Below the pieces are notes generated by a model. That model searched no databases. It saw only the letters and a program-made list of their open reading frames with translations, and was not told the origin of the DNA. Below are positions 34,281 to 51,771 of a DNA stretch of 64,000 bases, one piece after another. Numbering within the stretch: the first letter of the stretch is position 1; each line of letters starts with the position of its first letter. The stretch covers positions 17,274,181 to 17,338,180 of the forward strand of contig BROE01000020.1 in the NCBI GenBank assembly GCA_036571765.1, given 5' to 3'. The stretch is from Plecoglossus altivelis. Its lineage: Eukaryota > Chordata > Actinopteri > Osmeriformes > Plecoglossidae. Position numbers and translations under genes: made by a program.

Positions 34281-36784
34281 CTGCTGTCTCGCTCTCTTTC
34301 TCCTTAATAAAAACACCCACAAACTCATGCATGTGGAAAAATCCTCTCACAGCTCCCGCACACTCGTACATACCCAGAAACACCACACAGCTCCCTCTTC
34401 TCAGCATCAAAAAAGAGCTATTGCCATGCAGGTGAACAGCGTCGAGGCAGCAGAGAGGAGTCATGACTATCAATTCAGAAAGACAAGTAATACGGACGAA
34501 AACAAAGGTTGAACTTCTACAATGTTGATATTAACAATGCCGCTGGAGATGAGTATCCATCTCAGCCTGCTCTGAGAGCAGATGGTTCAGGTTTTATATA
34601 CAAGACGTGGACTGTGGTGCTGGGAGCTTACAGGCAGCTTTGGAGGAGGAAAACAGTTCCAGCGGATAAAAAAGTATTTGGGGGATGGCGGGGAGCGCGT
34701 GGGAGGGCTGCCTGTTACTCTTGAACTGCGAATGTACATGACCGCTCTCGTTAAGATGAGCCTCTCGCTGAGAACTGGGGGAAACTTGAGGCCTCGGCGT
34801 GAAATCCGTCTCTCTCCACGTGTCTCGACAAGTTGCCTGGAGAACGATGGATTCGACCACTGCGTCGACGGGGGAAGATTGCGCTCGCAAATAAGAGAGA
34901 CAGAGAGAGGGAGATAAGCCGCGGTGTCCCCTGACTGACGAGCGGACGGACGGAGGGACGGACGGAGGGAAGCCGTGTCCTCCTTGGCTTCTCACGCCTG
35001 AAGGCGCCACCGACACTGACAGGGAAGGACTGATGCCCAGGAGACAGAGGTGAGGAACTGTGAGCAGGTAGTGAGGAGGGAGGGAGGGGGAGCGGGGGGG
35101 GGGCTGGCAGGGGGAGGAGGGCAGGAGTGGGCTGCCAAGCAGGTCAAATCCTTCCCAGGTCTGTGGACAGTGATAAGACCCTGGCTGCCTTCTGCTCCAC
35201 GGTCATCAAACCCTCCTTTTTTTTATCTCCCCCAAATTCCGCCAGCCAAAATAATTTTCATATCCCCTGCTTTGATTTGTAATTCCCTCAAACTGGCAAC
35301 CCGCTGCTGGAAATGGTCTGGGATTTCATGAGCGGGGCCCTGTGCGACTGAATACTCGTGTGCGCACACACGCAGTCAGTCACGCACGCACACAAACCCA
35401 GAAGCATGTGCCCTAACCACAAACCTAAGCCATGCATGTCTCTCTTAATCAATCAGGCCCTGCCTCCAGACTCCTTCCATTCTTCCCAAGGAGTTAACCT
35501 TGATTAGGTCTGTAATTCAGTTAGTCAAATCATTTCAAATGACTTTTAACGACTGCTGTACGGACTAAACCGAGATGGAATTAACCTTGCTTCTAATGGC
35601 GAACAGGGGGACTTGTTAGGGCAGTTCAAACGACTCTAAATTTCATTTAACCTCTGTTCGAGCGAGCAGGTGGGCTGCAACCCAGTTTTGTTCCGTCCTG
35701 ACCCCCCGCGCCGAAACGCTTCCTCAGTCGAGCAGAGTAAGATTTCTCTTTAGCTACAACTGCGCACACGAAACGAGAAAGGTGGGGAGAGTTCATGTTT
35801 GTTTTTCTCTCAGCAAAAAAAAAAAAAACACACACAAAAAAACCCTGTTCATTTATTCATGAGAATTTACATTGAGTTTCATTTGGTGGAAGAACGACGG
35901 TCAGTGGAAGTCAATTCTGCTGCCTGCGTGCTGTGTGCCGTCTGCATTATGCAGGTGTGTCCGTTCGTGTCAATGTGTCTCGTGTGTACAACAGGGTGTA
36001 CACACAGCTTACTAAGACACACAGCACTGGAGGAAGCCATATCCGTTAGGGCAGGGAAAATAATTGGACATGTATGTAAATACGACAGTTGAGAATGTAA
36101 TACTGTATGTCTTGGCACGCTGGTGCCCGCATACATAAATACACGCGTGTTGACTTAAATGGATAAAGAAATAAACAAGTCTGAGATTAGCTGTGGGCTC
36201 TTGTCATGTGATGCCGCCTGTTGTTTGTTGGCGTTAAGGAAGTATTTAGTATGGAGGTACTATGCACACTGTGTAAAGAGGTACTACAGGTATGTGCAAA
36301 CAATGTATATGTAAATATTTTCGCACAAGTTCAATTTGTGTGTTTGAACGGTGAACTCTTCCACTGAATGTGAATATGGTAGCCAGTGTTCAAAGGCATA
36401 TATAGGAGGGAAATAAATGATTACAAACAGTCACACGAAAACAAAAAAAGCACGTTGTTTGTAAACATATACATGTGCCGGGGAAAATGAAGCCAGTTGA
36501 AATCCAGCCCCCGGTACAGCAGAGAGATTCGCTAGACGAGTGCCCCCTGGACATCCACTCTTGACGCACCCTTTATCAGACAGTGCTGCCCCCTGTGGAG
36601 CCAGTCAAGGCTTTATCCCACTGAAGTGTGTCTATCTCCCCCCGGACTGGAGGGACAGAGATAAGACTGCACACTCGCCACTCTCCATCGTAATTGAACA
36701 CTTAGTACACAAAAGGCGGCCGAGTGAGAACAGATCCGTGAAATAAAGTGACTGTGGGTTTCAGTTACCTTGAGGATCAGGGGA
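34281..36784. other. Intergenic sequence, no gene seen
   Basis: Mostly unique, with a G-rich tract at about 35075-35125 and an A-run at 35815-35829. No recognised exon. Confidence 0.45.
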
Positions 36785-36960
36785 AGAAGGAAGCAGCGCG
36801 CGGAGAGAGAGGAGAGAGGAGGGAGGGAGAGAAAAGAGGGGAGAGGTGATAGAGAAAGAAAAAGAGGAGGGAGAGTAGAAGGGAGAGAGAGGAGAGTGGT
36901 GAGAGAGATGGAGGATAGAAAGGAGTGAAACTGAATTAGTAAAGAGAGAGAAAGAGTGAG
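36785..36960 (+). repeat. GAGA/GGAGAG purine-rich tract
   Basis: Imperfect GA-rich array with occasional T or C. Confidence 0.8.
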
Positions 36961-37656
36961 AGAGTCTGCCCCTACTAGCGGATTGTGACAGTAAATAACT
37001 GAAATCCATAGATGTTAAATAAGACCAATGGGAAGAACACTGTACTAAAGACAGCAACTGTATGCAATACCTGAGAGAGAAAGAGCGTGGAGGGAGAGAG
37101 AGAGAGAACAGAGAGAACATTGAGAGAACCTTAATGACCTTTGGGGATTCTGAGGATGCAAAAATAACAAGTGGAAGACGTTTTTCATTCTTATTCCACT
37201 CTGCAGTCTGATAGACAGCACAGGAAACACAAACTTTCCGGTTATGTTCCTAAGATGGCCCTCAACGGTCTCCAGCAGGTTGTGAAAAATACTGTTTGTC
37301 AGCGCGGATCTCCTGGCGAACATGCTGAAACAACTGTGGTCGCTGCTTTCTGGAGCGGTCCACACGGGCCTGCCTTGTGATAATGCCAAACCTATCGGAG
37401 CTGTGTGAGAGAATAGTTACGGGTTCTTTTTCTGCACTGCGTTGCTTTGTTCCGACTGAGTGTCTGTGCGACTTGACAGGGGCTGGGTTTTCTGTCGAGA
37501 CTACGGGGACTGGAGAGAGCAAAGGCCAGCCCAAAATAAAGCGACTTTTGTCAGGAATGCTTCTACATTGCAGGGCGAAGGCCATTAAAACAAATATGGC
37601 TCCCTGAATGACGTCAATTTCCTTCACATCATATTTTTCTTGACTCGTGTCAATTA

Positions 37657-37812
37657 TCCATCCATCCATCCATTGTCTACTGCTATTCCCTGGGAGGGAT
37701 TGCAGTGCCGCTAGTTCCCATTTTGGGATCACGGGTGACTGGAGCTTGACCCAGTAGCTTTCAGGCCATAGGCGGGGTACACCCTGGACTGGGGCCAGCA
37801 AGTCGCAGGGCT
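37657..37812 (+). repeat. Retrotransposon 3'-tail fragment, RTE-like
   Basis: Starts with (CATC)n, then TTGTCTACTGCTATTCCC, GATCACGGGTGACTGGAGCT, and AGGCGGGGTACACCCTGGAC followed by CAAGTCGCAGGGCTC. These phrases are hallmarks of a fish non-LTR element tail that I associate with the RTE/Expander group. The clade is from memory; that it is a fish retroelement fragment is firmer. Confidence 0.65.
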
Positions 37813-39308
37813 CCTGTCAATTATTGCAACCCTAACTGTCTTCACATCACCTTAAGTAGTTTAAACGGAGCTGCATATTTAGGTGTAAACCTTATATACA
37901 CATGTTAACTCTTCCTCATAATAATTATGATTTATAATTAAAAACTTTATAATTAAAATGATGATTTATATACCCTGAATTGTATTTGTAATGTGCTAAT
38001 CTACGTATGAAGTGACACCGCCAACAGATTTTGGACGCAATGCTGTAAGATCTGGTGGCGTTGGAGACACCACAGCAACAGCACAGTGGCGACTGCCCCG
38101 CCAAATAAAGTCAGAATTCTCCAGAGAGAAGCTTCTACAAAACAGTGCTCAGTCATCTGTCATCGTCAGCATCCTTGAAGCCCGGCACATCATCTATCAT
38201 AGCTACACACCATGGGTCGTCGTTATTTGTGAGAAACTTCAAGACTTTTGTGGCAACATCCTAGAGAGAACATTGTTATTGATAGCTGACAGGTGTGAAA
38301 AGGTTCTCTGGGGGAATACGCACGTGTGTGTGTGTGTGTGTGTATGCGTGTTTTGTGCACAGGGGAGAGGGTCTAAAAGAAAAAGAACAAGAAAGATCGA
38401 AAGAAAGATCTACAAGAAAGTCACATAAAACACTGAATTGAGAGGCAGATATGTCTAAGCCCTGGTTTGATCACATTACATTGTGTCCTTGCCACCCTTA
38501 GGGCTTGTGCAAACTAATGGCTTGGAAAGGCCCTGCGCAGCGAGCGGCAGCTGATTGTTTGCTCCCCTGCTGAGCGACAAAGGGGGAACCAAGGGAACCG
38601 ATGTCCTAACACATCACAGTAACAAGCCGCTTCACTGTGGCGCGCAGCCCGCGACAGATGCCGGGACACCCCTCAACAACTGTCAAGTCAACAGCACACC
38701 TATCGGATAGTTGTCTGCTGTGCATAAAAACACCAGCGGTAACCATTTCCAAGTGCACTTGAAACGTGGGCGTTAATGCGACAGCGTTTGTTGTTCTGGC
38801 CTTTAACGCTCCGTTTGACGGGTGACCATTCTTCTGCACGAGAGAGCACAGAACGTGCTTCTGCATTTCAATAAAGAACGCCCATATAACGACTGAATCC
38901 CGAGGTTGACTGACAAGGCTCCGACTGCCATTCGCGGTGTTTTCTCTGAGACAGCGAAACATCATACTTCTTGCTGAAATCAGTTGAGTTCCGCCGGCTT
39001 TGTGTGGTCTCCGAGGATTCTGGCTGACACCCCTTTACAGCCGACACATTCCTGGATCACGAGGAACATCGAAGAAAAGTTCTCCTTTTAAGTCGGCGTT
39101 CTCGACTTCATTACGATCTACATTTCTATTTTAGAGAAAACGGCTTTTGATTGATCAACAATCGGTTTCAAAGCAGCCAGGTTTGGATGTTTACAGAATC
39201 ATAAAGACACCTAGCACTGACATTGTAATGGGTACGGGGAGGCTAGCTTTTAAAAAGGCCCCACGTTTCTTAGAGAAAGAGAGAGGGAGGGAGGGGGGGG
39301 GGGGAAAG
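37813..39308. other. Intergenic sequence, no gene seen
   Basis: Includes a short GT run at 38326-38343 and a poly-G run just before the gap. Nothing else recognised. Confidence 0.45.
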
Positions 39309-39350
39309 NNNNNNNNNNNNNNNNNNNNNNNNNNNNNNNNNNNNNNNNNN
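39309..39350. other. Assembly gap of 42 N
   Basis: Flanked by a G homopolymer on the left (39287-39304, then AAAG) and a C run on the right (39351-39359). The opposite homopolymers suggest unresolved sequence of unknown true length. Confidence 0.99.
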
Positions 39351-42300
39351 CCCCCCCCCGTTCCTTCAGGAGGTCTATGGAGAAACGATAACACGCTTAT
39401 TCCAGAAACCTTACATAAATGGAACACAGATAGACAAAAAATTAAAAAACGAATCAACAAAAATGTGTCGCTATTATGTAACCGCAGCATACTATAGTAT
39501 GAAATGATCTCCAATGTGGGGGATTTCTTCATATTGATACCATAGGGATGTATTTGGTCAAAGTTTGAACAACATTTCTGCCATAAGTCCACTTAAAACT
39601 AAAGGTTATTTTGTATGTCATGGATATGGTTTGGAAACTATGATTGTGATTACTAACATTGTAACCTGCAGATGTGTGGGTTAACAAGCATAGGCCTTTC
39701 TGCTTCGCAAGTTTAGACCAACATCTCACTGACAAAACTCATTTTAATCCTTTTTGTCACAGATACAATGTAATGATAAGCTGGATGAAGAGCCTCAACA
39801 TTCATATCCCCTTGTCTTGGCACAGAAAACCACCCCACTAACCTCTATGTTGCGGTGTCTGTCTGTTTTTTATTTCCTGGTTGGTGTTGTCATGGAAACT
39901 GCAGCCATTCCGACAATGGAACGTTCCAGAAGTAAAAAAAAAAAGAAAAAAAAAAGAACTCTAAAGTTCTCTGGGTTGACATTTACGTGTGAGCAGTGTG
40001 GTACGGAAAACTTGTGTATAGCTCTACGAGAGGCCGGGCTCGGAGGTGAAAGCGTAACCCTAGGGAAGAATCTGGGAGTGGAGTGTGCAGGTGCTGTGTG
40101 TGTGTGAGGGCACTGGGGAGGCGAAATACCCAGGGGAAGTCGTCTTGAGTGGTAGTGGGGGGTGGTGTGTGTGTGTGGGGGGGGGGGGGGGGGCGTGGGG
40201 GAGAGAAACTGCCGGGTCAATACTCCTCATGGTATCATATGCTGGAGTCTGAACCATCACAGACCTTGAAGCATCGTTATCGAGGCTTCAGTTAGGCAAT
40301 GCTGCAGAATGACCTTGTTCAGCCTCTTTTGGTCAGAGCGGCGAACCGTGGCAGAGGTCTGCTTGGCGTTCCCTTCTCCCGGGACCTTTCTTGCAGCGGC
40401 CCGGATTGCGGGCTGGTGTGCAAGGTATGGGGGGCTGTCCATTACACTAAGATCCGCCACACTCCCCCGATTTAGCTGCCCCCCTCCCCCCACTCCACCA
40501 TTACGCTGGCCTTAAGGGCTACGCAGAACGTCCTCGCCCGCAGGTACTATGTTTTCTCAGGATACCCGGAGCAGCTTGAGCTGTCTCCATGACATCGAAC
40601 GCATCTTCCTCCGCCAGCCACAGATATGTCTTGTCGCTCGGACCGAGCAGTGGTCTGCCCGCGAAGAATACACAATTTTCCATCTCAGCCGCTTCTCATT
40701 ACCCGCAAAAGTGTACAGTTTGTTCTCGCCACACGGAGACATGACGCAGTAGCCGTATCCCGGCGTACAAACACCGGCGTGTTACGATACGCCCATGAAA
40801 AATGATATCATGAGACTTCAAACGTGCACAACTGGCTGAACTAGACATCTACAGTAAAATGATCTACATTCCAATAACGATTCACATCCCTAATCCACCC
40901 CTAGGTTGCGACAAAGAAGCTCTGCATGTTGACAGTTGGCTCGGTGACTAGTGGTAGGAGTGTCAAGAGCTGCTAGAGACTCAATTGGACTTGACTAGTG
41001 CTGCTCAGTCATCACCCCTATAGATACTCTATCCCGGAGGTTCCCATTCATCACCCTGGGCTGCTCGGGACTCGCCGACACGGTGTTTATGCAACTTAAA
41101 GAGCTTTTTCGCTTGTGTGCTGCAGTGATGTATAGCCTGCTAGCACAAAACAGATGATGTGTGCAGGGAGGGGGACACAGACACGGACGAGGGCCTTGGC
41201 GATGGTCTGCGCTCGTGTGAGAAGGTGTCGATACGCAGCCGTTTGGTTCCGTTTCTGCTTGGTGCGTTAGACTAAATCTGAAAGTTTGAATGTCTAAGGT
41301 CTGTAAAGGACAAAAATAATTGAGAAACAAACTTGTTGCTTGAATTGAAGGAACACAGTGACCTGGCTTAATAAATGCTTCACCAACTCTGGCGTTAGGA
41401 CAGAAAATTGTACCACGCATTGGTAAACAATAAAAAGATAATGACCTTTTTTTTTAAAAAGAGGCTACTCTGTAAGGAGAATTCTCCAATAGTCAAATCT
41501 ACATTACATGACATCAACATGAAGAAGGAGAAGCTCTCTTGACAGAGCAAACACGCAGAATGACTGCACCGCCATGACACAGTGAGACCTTCAGTTCAGA
41601 AAACCACAGAGAATCATTGACGTTGAAAGGCATCGACGAGCCCCGAGCGGAGTCCGCCCCCCTCCCTCGCCTCCCTCGCCTCCCCACCCTCGCTCGCCCC
41701 TCCAGGATGCGGAGAGAGCAGAGAGACCAAAGCTATTCCAAACAGGTTAATAACCCGGCTCTCCTGCGGATGCCTCAAATTGGTTTCTATTGACACCTGC
41801 TATCTTCCCTGCAGATCGAAAAGACCTCATCAGGAGTGAGACGCCACCCTCGGAGGGTAACATCTCTTTATAGGAGATGCTGGACACATTAGTCAGCCCT
41901 GGGCCCTCGGATGAGAGATCACGCTGGGAGATTTGGTAATAGCGCAGCTGCGTGCTTTCGCTTTGGTTTAAAATGCAGCTTTGCGTGGTGGGCGTACTCC
42001 ACGGAAGCTTTTTCCCCGTGAACGATACACTTGTTTTGATGGAAAGGTTTCAGCGTTAAAAGGTCTCCGTTGGTCCGTAACGAGATACAGTCATATAACG
42101 ACGTGCTGTAGGTAAATTTCCTGTTTCGTCGATAGAAACTATTTTGAGTGTGAGAGACCTTAGAAGGAAGCGGTGAGATGGCTGGAGAGAGATGAAGATG
42201 GAGGGAGGGAGGGAGGGAGGAGAGTGGGAGGAAGACTGAAAACAGCTCGCCACCTCAGCAGTTTCTTGTGATGTAGAAAGAGTTTGTGACACTGTCTGCT

Positions 42301-42515
42301 GACAATTGTCTGAACGATGTGCTTCTGTCACGCCATGACAGGAGTGGGCTTGCCCGCTGCTCCTCTGAGCTGAACCACAGTGCCTGTCAGCAAGGTGTGG
42401 GGCTGGGTACTAATTCTGCTCCAATCAAAGCCAGCTTTGATGCCATTTTGGAATTCAGAACAGGGCTTGGAGACCTTGTGCGAGAGCAACACACTGCCAA
42501 GGAAATACTCTCTCC
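39351..42515. other. Intergenic sequence, no gene seen
   Basis: Contains short A-runs at 39936-39957, a G homopolymer at about 40178-40193 and a GGGA tract at 42198-42225. Unremarkable otherwise. Confidence 0.45.
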
Positions 42516-42519
42516 ATAT

Positions 42520-42935
42520 CGTGCTCGTTCTCTCTCCCCATCCTTCCACAGCTCCTTCTCTTCCTCTTCCTCTCTTTCTTGCCTAGCTCCCCTCTCTCGC
42601 TCTCTCTCTCTTTCTTGCCTAGCTCCCCCTCTCTCTCTCTTCCCTAGCTCCCCTCTCTCTCTCTTGCCTATCTCTCCCCTCTCTCTCTCTTGCTTTCTCT
42701 CTCTCTCTCTCGCTTGCTTATGTCTCTTTCCCTCTTCTCGTCTACTATTCTGCGCTTAAGGCTTCACACTCATCTCTCTTACCTATCTCGTCCCCTCTCT
42801 CTCTTTGCGTTGTTTTACTTATATTTCTCTTCTCTCTTCTACTCTGTCTTTCTAATCTCATCACTCATCTTCTCGCTTAGACTCTCCCTAAACCTATCTC
42901 TCTCTCTCTGCCTAAGCTGCAGCCCCCTTCTTCTT
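42520..42935 (+). repeat. CTCT-rich region with TCTTGCCTAGCTCCCC repeats
   Basis: Several copies of TTTCTTGCCTAGCTCCCCTC between CT runs at 42570-42680, then looser CTCTCTT-type sequence. Confidence 0.8.
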
Positions 42936-45381
42936 CTCATTTGCAGCTCCCAACACGATTTCTCTTCTCCACCACACTCTAGTCATCGCTCCTGCATGGG
43001 ACCATCGGGAAAGCAGCGGCAGGGCTATTTATCCATCCTTTTCCTGGTCTTCCCTCTGCATGAATGAGATTGGAGGAGATATATGAGTTTTTTCGAGTAG
43101 AGACCTTCCACCCACCAATATATTTTTTATTATGTAATAAGGTTAATAATTTTATTATATTGCGCAATTAAGAGGGAATGGACCCAACCAATTACTGTCG
43201 CTCTGGGAAGGAGGTGTAGCCAGCACCAGGCTTGTTGTCCTGGCAGACTTAAACAAGCTGAGGAAGCACTTATTCCCACACTGCGGAGGAAGATGCGACC
43301 GTGTAATGCGTTTATATGAATAGTGAGTGTCTAAATCAAATGCATACCAAATGTTTTCCCCAATAAGCACAGCAAAGGCCTCTGGGTTAGACAGCATTCT
43401 ACTTGCTGTAACTCAAAACAAAGTCTTTATATTTTTTCGCAGCTGCAGTCCAGACATAAACCGCTATTGTCAAACATACTTGCACTATACGCCGGTAGCT
43501 TATAGATCAGGATTAGGCCCACTTGTTCCCCTCACGAAATGCATCTCAAAAGGGAAAAATCTATCGCAAGGTGAATTTGTGAATTCGCTTTGACCTTTTT
43601 TTTTCAGGTGGGTACTCTGAGCTGGCTGGCTGTTGGGAGCGGTTTTGACGCTAGTGTGTTTGGACAGGTCTGCACCCTGAGCTCTGGCACCATGCCACAG
43701 AGGGTTGCAAGAAGGACAAAACCGAGACAGTCCGAGGGCTCCCTTGACCCAGTCTGCCTCCTAAGACGCTAAGCTCCGTCTCAATGTAGAACTTAACGAT
43801 TTCTCGGTGCCGTGCAGAAGTATTTTCAGGACAGCCCGACGAGGGAGTGAAAAGGATGGTAGCGGAACTAAACACCAAAGTAACCTGGTTTGGGCTCTCT
43901 GGAGGGTTACACAATTGATCCAGGTCCCGGTTCACACAAGATGCAAAACTCACTTCTGTCAAATGTGGAACTTCTTTCGGAGGATTGGGCTCGATTCAAA
44001 ATAATGTTTCGCACAAGTCAAAGTGATAATACCGGCGTAGTATATGCAAATGACTGGGAAAAAGACACCGTAATAAACCTGTATTTTCAGGGAATATTAC
44101 AAAAAAATAACCAAATGGTTTATTTCATGTTGATACATTCTTGGACAACACCACAGAATCATTGCATGAGTGGCCAAACGTAAATCTCTCCCACAACATG
44201 GCACATAAGCAGCAAGGGCGACATGAAGATACTTAAGTACAAACAGTAGAAAACATACATGCTTTGTCCTTTTTTTGTGTGTGTGTTGTTTTTAAATATA
44301 TATTTCATCTTTTTTTCCACAATGTTCCATACCTTGCGGTGCAATAGGAAACTCTAAGACAAATTAAAGCCATATTCTGCCCAGTGAGAAATCACCGCAC
44401 GTCAAATAGAACGGAAAACAGGGATCAGACGAGCCATTCAGAGAGGACAGGTGGGCCAACTGTGCTGTGAGGTTCTCATATTTTGTAGAAACTTTAACAT
44501 CAAACATAGCAGGCATGCACTGACAACCTTGTTGCGTCTGAATACCATTGATCTCTGGAGTCTTCATTGAAACCCATCAAAACATGGATTACGCTCTCTT
44601 TTAGTCATCTAAACACGGTTCATGGTGAGGTACACAACAGAGGTCAAACGAGTACGTGGGTCAACAGACACGTTCGGTAATGGGACAACAGGACGCTCTC
44701 TTCCACAGGCAATCGGTAACGACAATTCAACACGAATCGGTAGAAAAACAACACAAAATAACCCTTATCTCAAAGTCTCAAAGAGAAGAATATGGCTTTA
44801 ATTATAATGTGCATCCAAGAAGCAAGGACAACCAAAAATAGATCAATCTTAGAAAACCCACAACAAAGGAAACAGAAATAGCAGAGGAACCACACACTTG
44901 TCAACGTGAAGTTTGAAAACAAAAAACTTGCAGTTTGGAAGTACATTGAGGACAGGAAGCAGCCCCAACGTTAAGTCATTTTCTTGTGCATTACACCTTT
45001 AGAGACACTCGGTGAGTGAGGGGAGGGACTGTCCTATGACATCTGCAAGGCTCGGGCCCCACCCCCTAGCAACCCTGGAACTCCGTAAGCCTCCACGGTA
45101 ACCAGGATGTGTTTTGTCCAAGGAAGTAGAGCTTAACCAGTTCTGTTTTCTCATCATCAGGTGTGATTTCTTTTTTTTTCTCTCTCAAATGTCTGCAGAG
45201 CGTTAGTCTTGGTTTTCCCATGGGGGTTTTTTTCTGTTTCCGGCCTCTCTGGTTTAAGTTTCAATCAAGATGTTTGAGAAGACCTCTGCCCGTGTTTTCT
45301 AGTGAAAGGAAAGTTCCGGAAGTTTGCTCTGCCCTGGGACCTGATTGGACGAGCAGCGTTGCACTTGAATGCAAACCATTT
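42936..45381. other. Region downstream of the grm7 stop, possible 3' UTR
   Basis: Mostly unique and A/T-rich. The part nearest 45536 is probably grm7 3' UTR on the - strand, but where it stops cannot be told. No other gene recognised. Confidence 0.35.
44119..44124 (-). terminator. grm7: Distal AATAAA candidate for grm7
   Basis: AATAAA on the - strand about 1.4 kb after the stop. The stretch between is mostly unique, A/T-rich sequence, which suits a 3' UTR, but there is no direct evidence of use. Confidence 0.2.
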
Positions 45382-45399
45382 TTTATTTTTATTTTTATT
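45382..45399 (-). terminator. grm7: Overlapping AATAAA candidates downstream of the grm7 stop
   Basis: On the - strand this A-rich tract contains three AATAAA hexamers, about 140-155 bases after the stop codon. They may be a proximal poly(A) signal or just an A/T tract. A further AATAAA sits at 44124-44119, which would give a 1.4-kb 3' UTR. Confidence 0.25.
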
Positions 45400-45487
45400 T
45401 TTTTTAACATTCCCTTTCGACAGAGGGACATGCGATTAAGCCACTCCAATCATCACTCTAACGATCACTCGATTCCCTCCAACCTCT

Positions 45488-45517
45488 CTCTGTTTCTATC
45501 TCTCTCTCTCTCTCTTC
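45488..45517 (+). repeat. (TC)n microsatellite close to the grm7 stop
   Basis: CT repeats about 20 bases beyond the grm7 stop codon, so as GA repeats at the start of its 3' UTR. Confidence 0.85.
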
Positions 45518-45536
45518 CTTTCTGCAGCGTAGATCT

Positions 45537-50781
<5,245 letters not shown>

Positions 50782-51094
50782 TCAAAATGTGCTAACAAGA
50801 AGGCCAACAAATGGATTAATTTTACCATGGTAGTAACGGCTCTAGGAGTATTAGCCTATGCTAGGTAGCTTAGCCAGGAAGCTAAAGTATCTAGATTTTG
50901 TTCCAAACTTCATAACTCCATAACTTATGCTGTGGGGACCGTCGAAAATATTTTTATACCAGTCATCTATAGTTAATTATCGGTGTTTGATTAGCCTATG
51001 AAGAAGGAAGCTTTTGAGCTCTAGGTCTGAGTTGTGTCAGGGTGAGTCAGCTGGGAAAATAGAGGAAGGAGGTGAACTCTATTGAGTTAGCTGT

Positions 51095-51771
51095 CGGTTT
51101 ATTTTTTCTGACAACCTTTTGCCTTCACTTCTTACGTTTTGCACACGAATGTCTGTACTTTTTACTTCAAGGCAGGCTTGTTACTTTGGTTTTAATCTGT
51201 ATTTGGCAAAGTCTCTCTCTGCACTCTCCTCTACTCGCCTTTCACTTTGAGGGGGAAAAAAGGTTTCCAAAAGTTTGAAAAAATATGTTTGAAAACATTT
51301 TGGGGGTGAAGATTGCATCATGGATGCACTACTACCCTCCATTGTACTCTGCTCTGTTTTAATCTACTGAGAATAGAAACATTCATATGTGACTGAGAAC
51401 AGACATTCCTATTTGACCGAGGATAGAGACATTCCTGATCACCCATGGTCATATACGAGGGGGATGTTTTATGATAGTTGTTGAAAAGGATTCCTGGCAA
51501 ATGTACTGTACAATAGTGTCCTTGTGTACTATTGTATTAATATGATGTGAGGTCCAGTTCACAGTGTGACACCAGTAGTGTGGCTATTTTTAACTTAAGT
51601 ATATGTCAAAGCCTTTGACATATAGACAAAGAAGCATGGCCTTTGACTCAAAGGCCACGCTTCTTTACTTTAAGAAGTATAGTCAATACTTTTACCAGTG
51701 TCTTTTCAAACATGAATATCTGTCCTAGTCGAGTGAAGGATGTGTGCACTTTTGCCATCTCTGGTTCTAAG
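51095..51771 (+). repeat. Dispersed repeat, family 1, copy C
   Basis: Begins with TTCACTTCTTACGTTTTGCA and GAATGTCTGTACTTTTTACT and GGCTTGTTACTTTGG; ends with GAATATCTGTCCT, GAAGGATGTGTGCACTTTTGCC and ATCTCTGG. It includes CATTCCTGATCACCCATGGT at about 51431-51450, shared with copy B, and an internal double hairpin at 51600-51666. Confidence 0.55.
51600..51666. repeat. Two adjacent hairpins inside repeat copy C
   Basis: Hairpin 1: 51600-51624, 12-bp arms TATATGTCAAAG around one base, perfect. Hairpin 2: 51628-51666, 19-bp arms AAAGAAGCATGGCCTTTGA around one base, with one mismatch. The loops of one base make extended palindromes more likely than RNA stem-loops. Confidence 0.9.
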
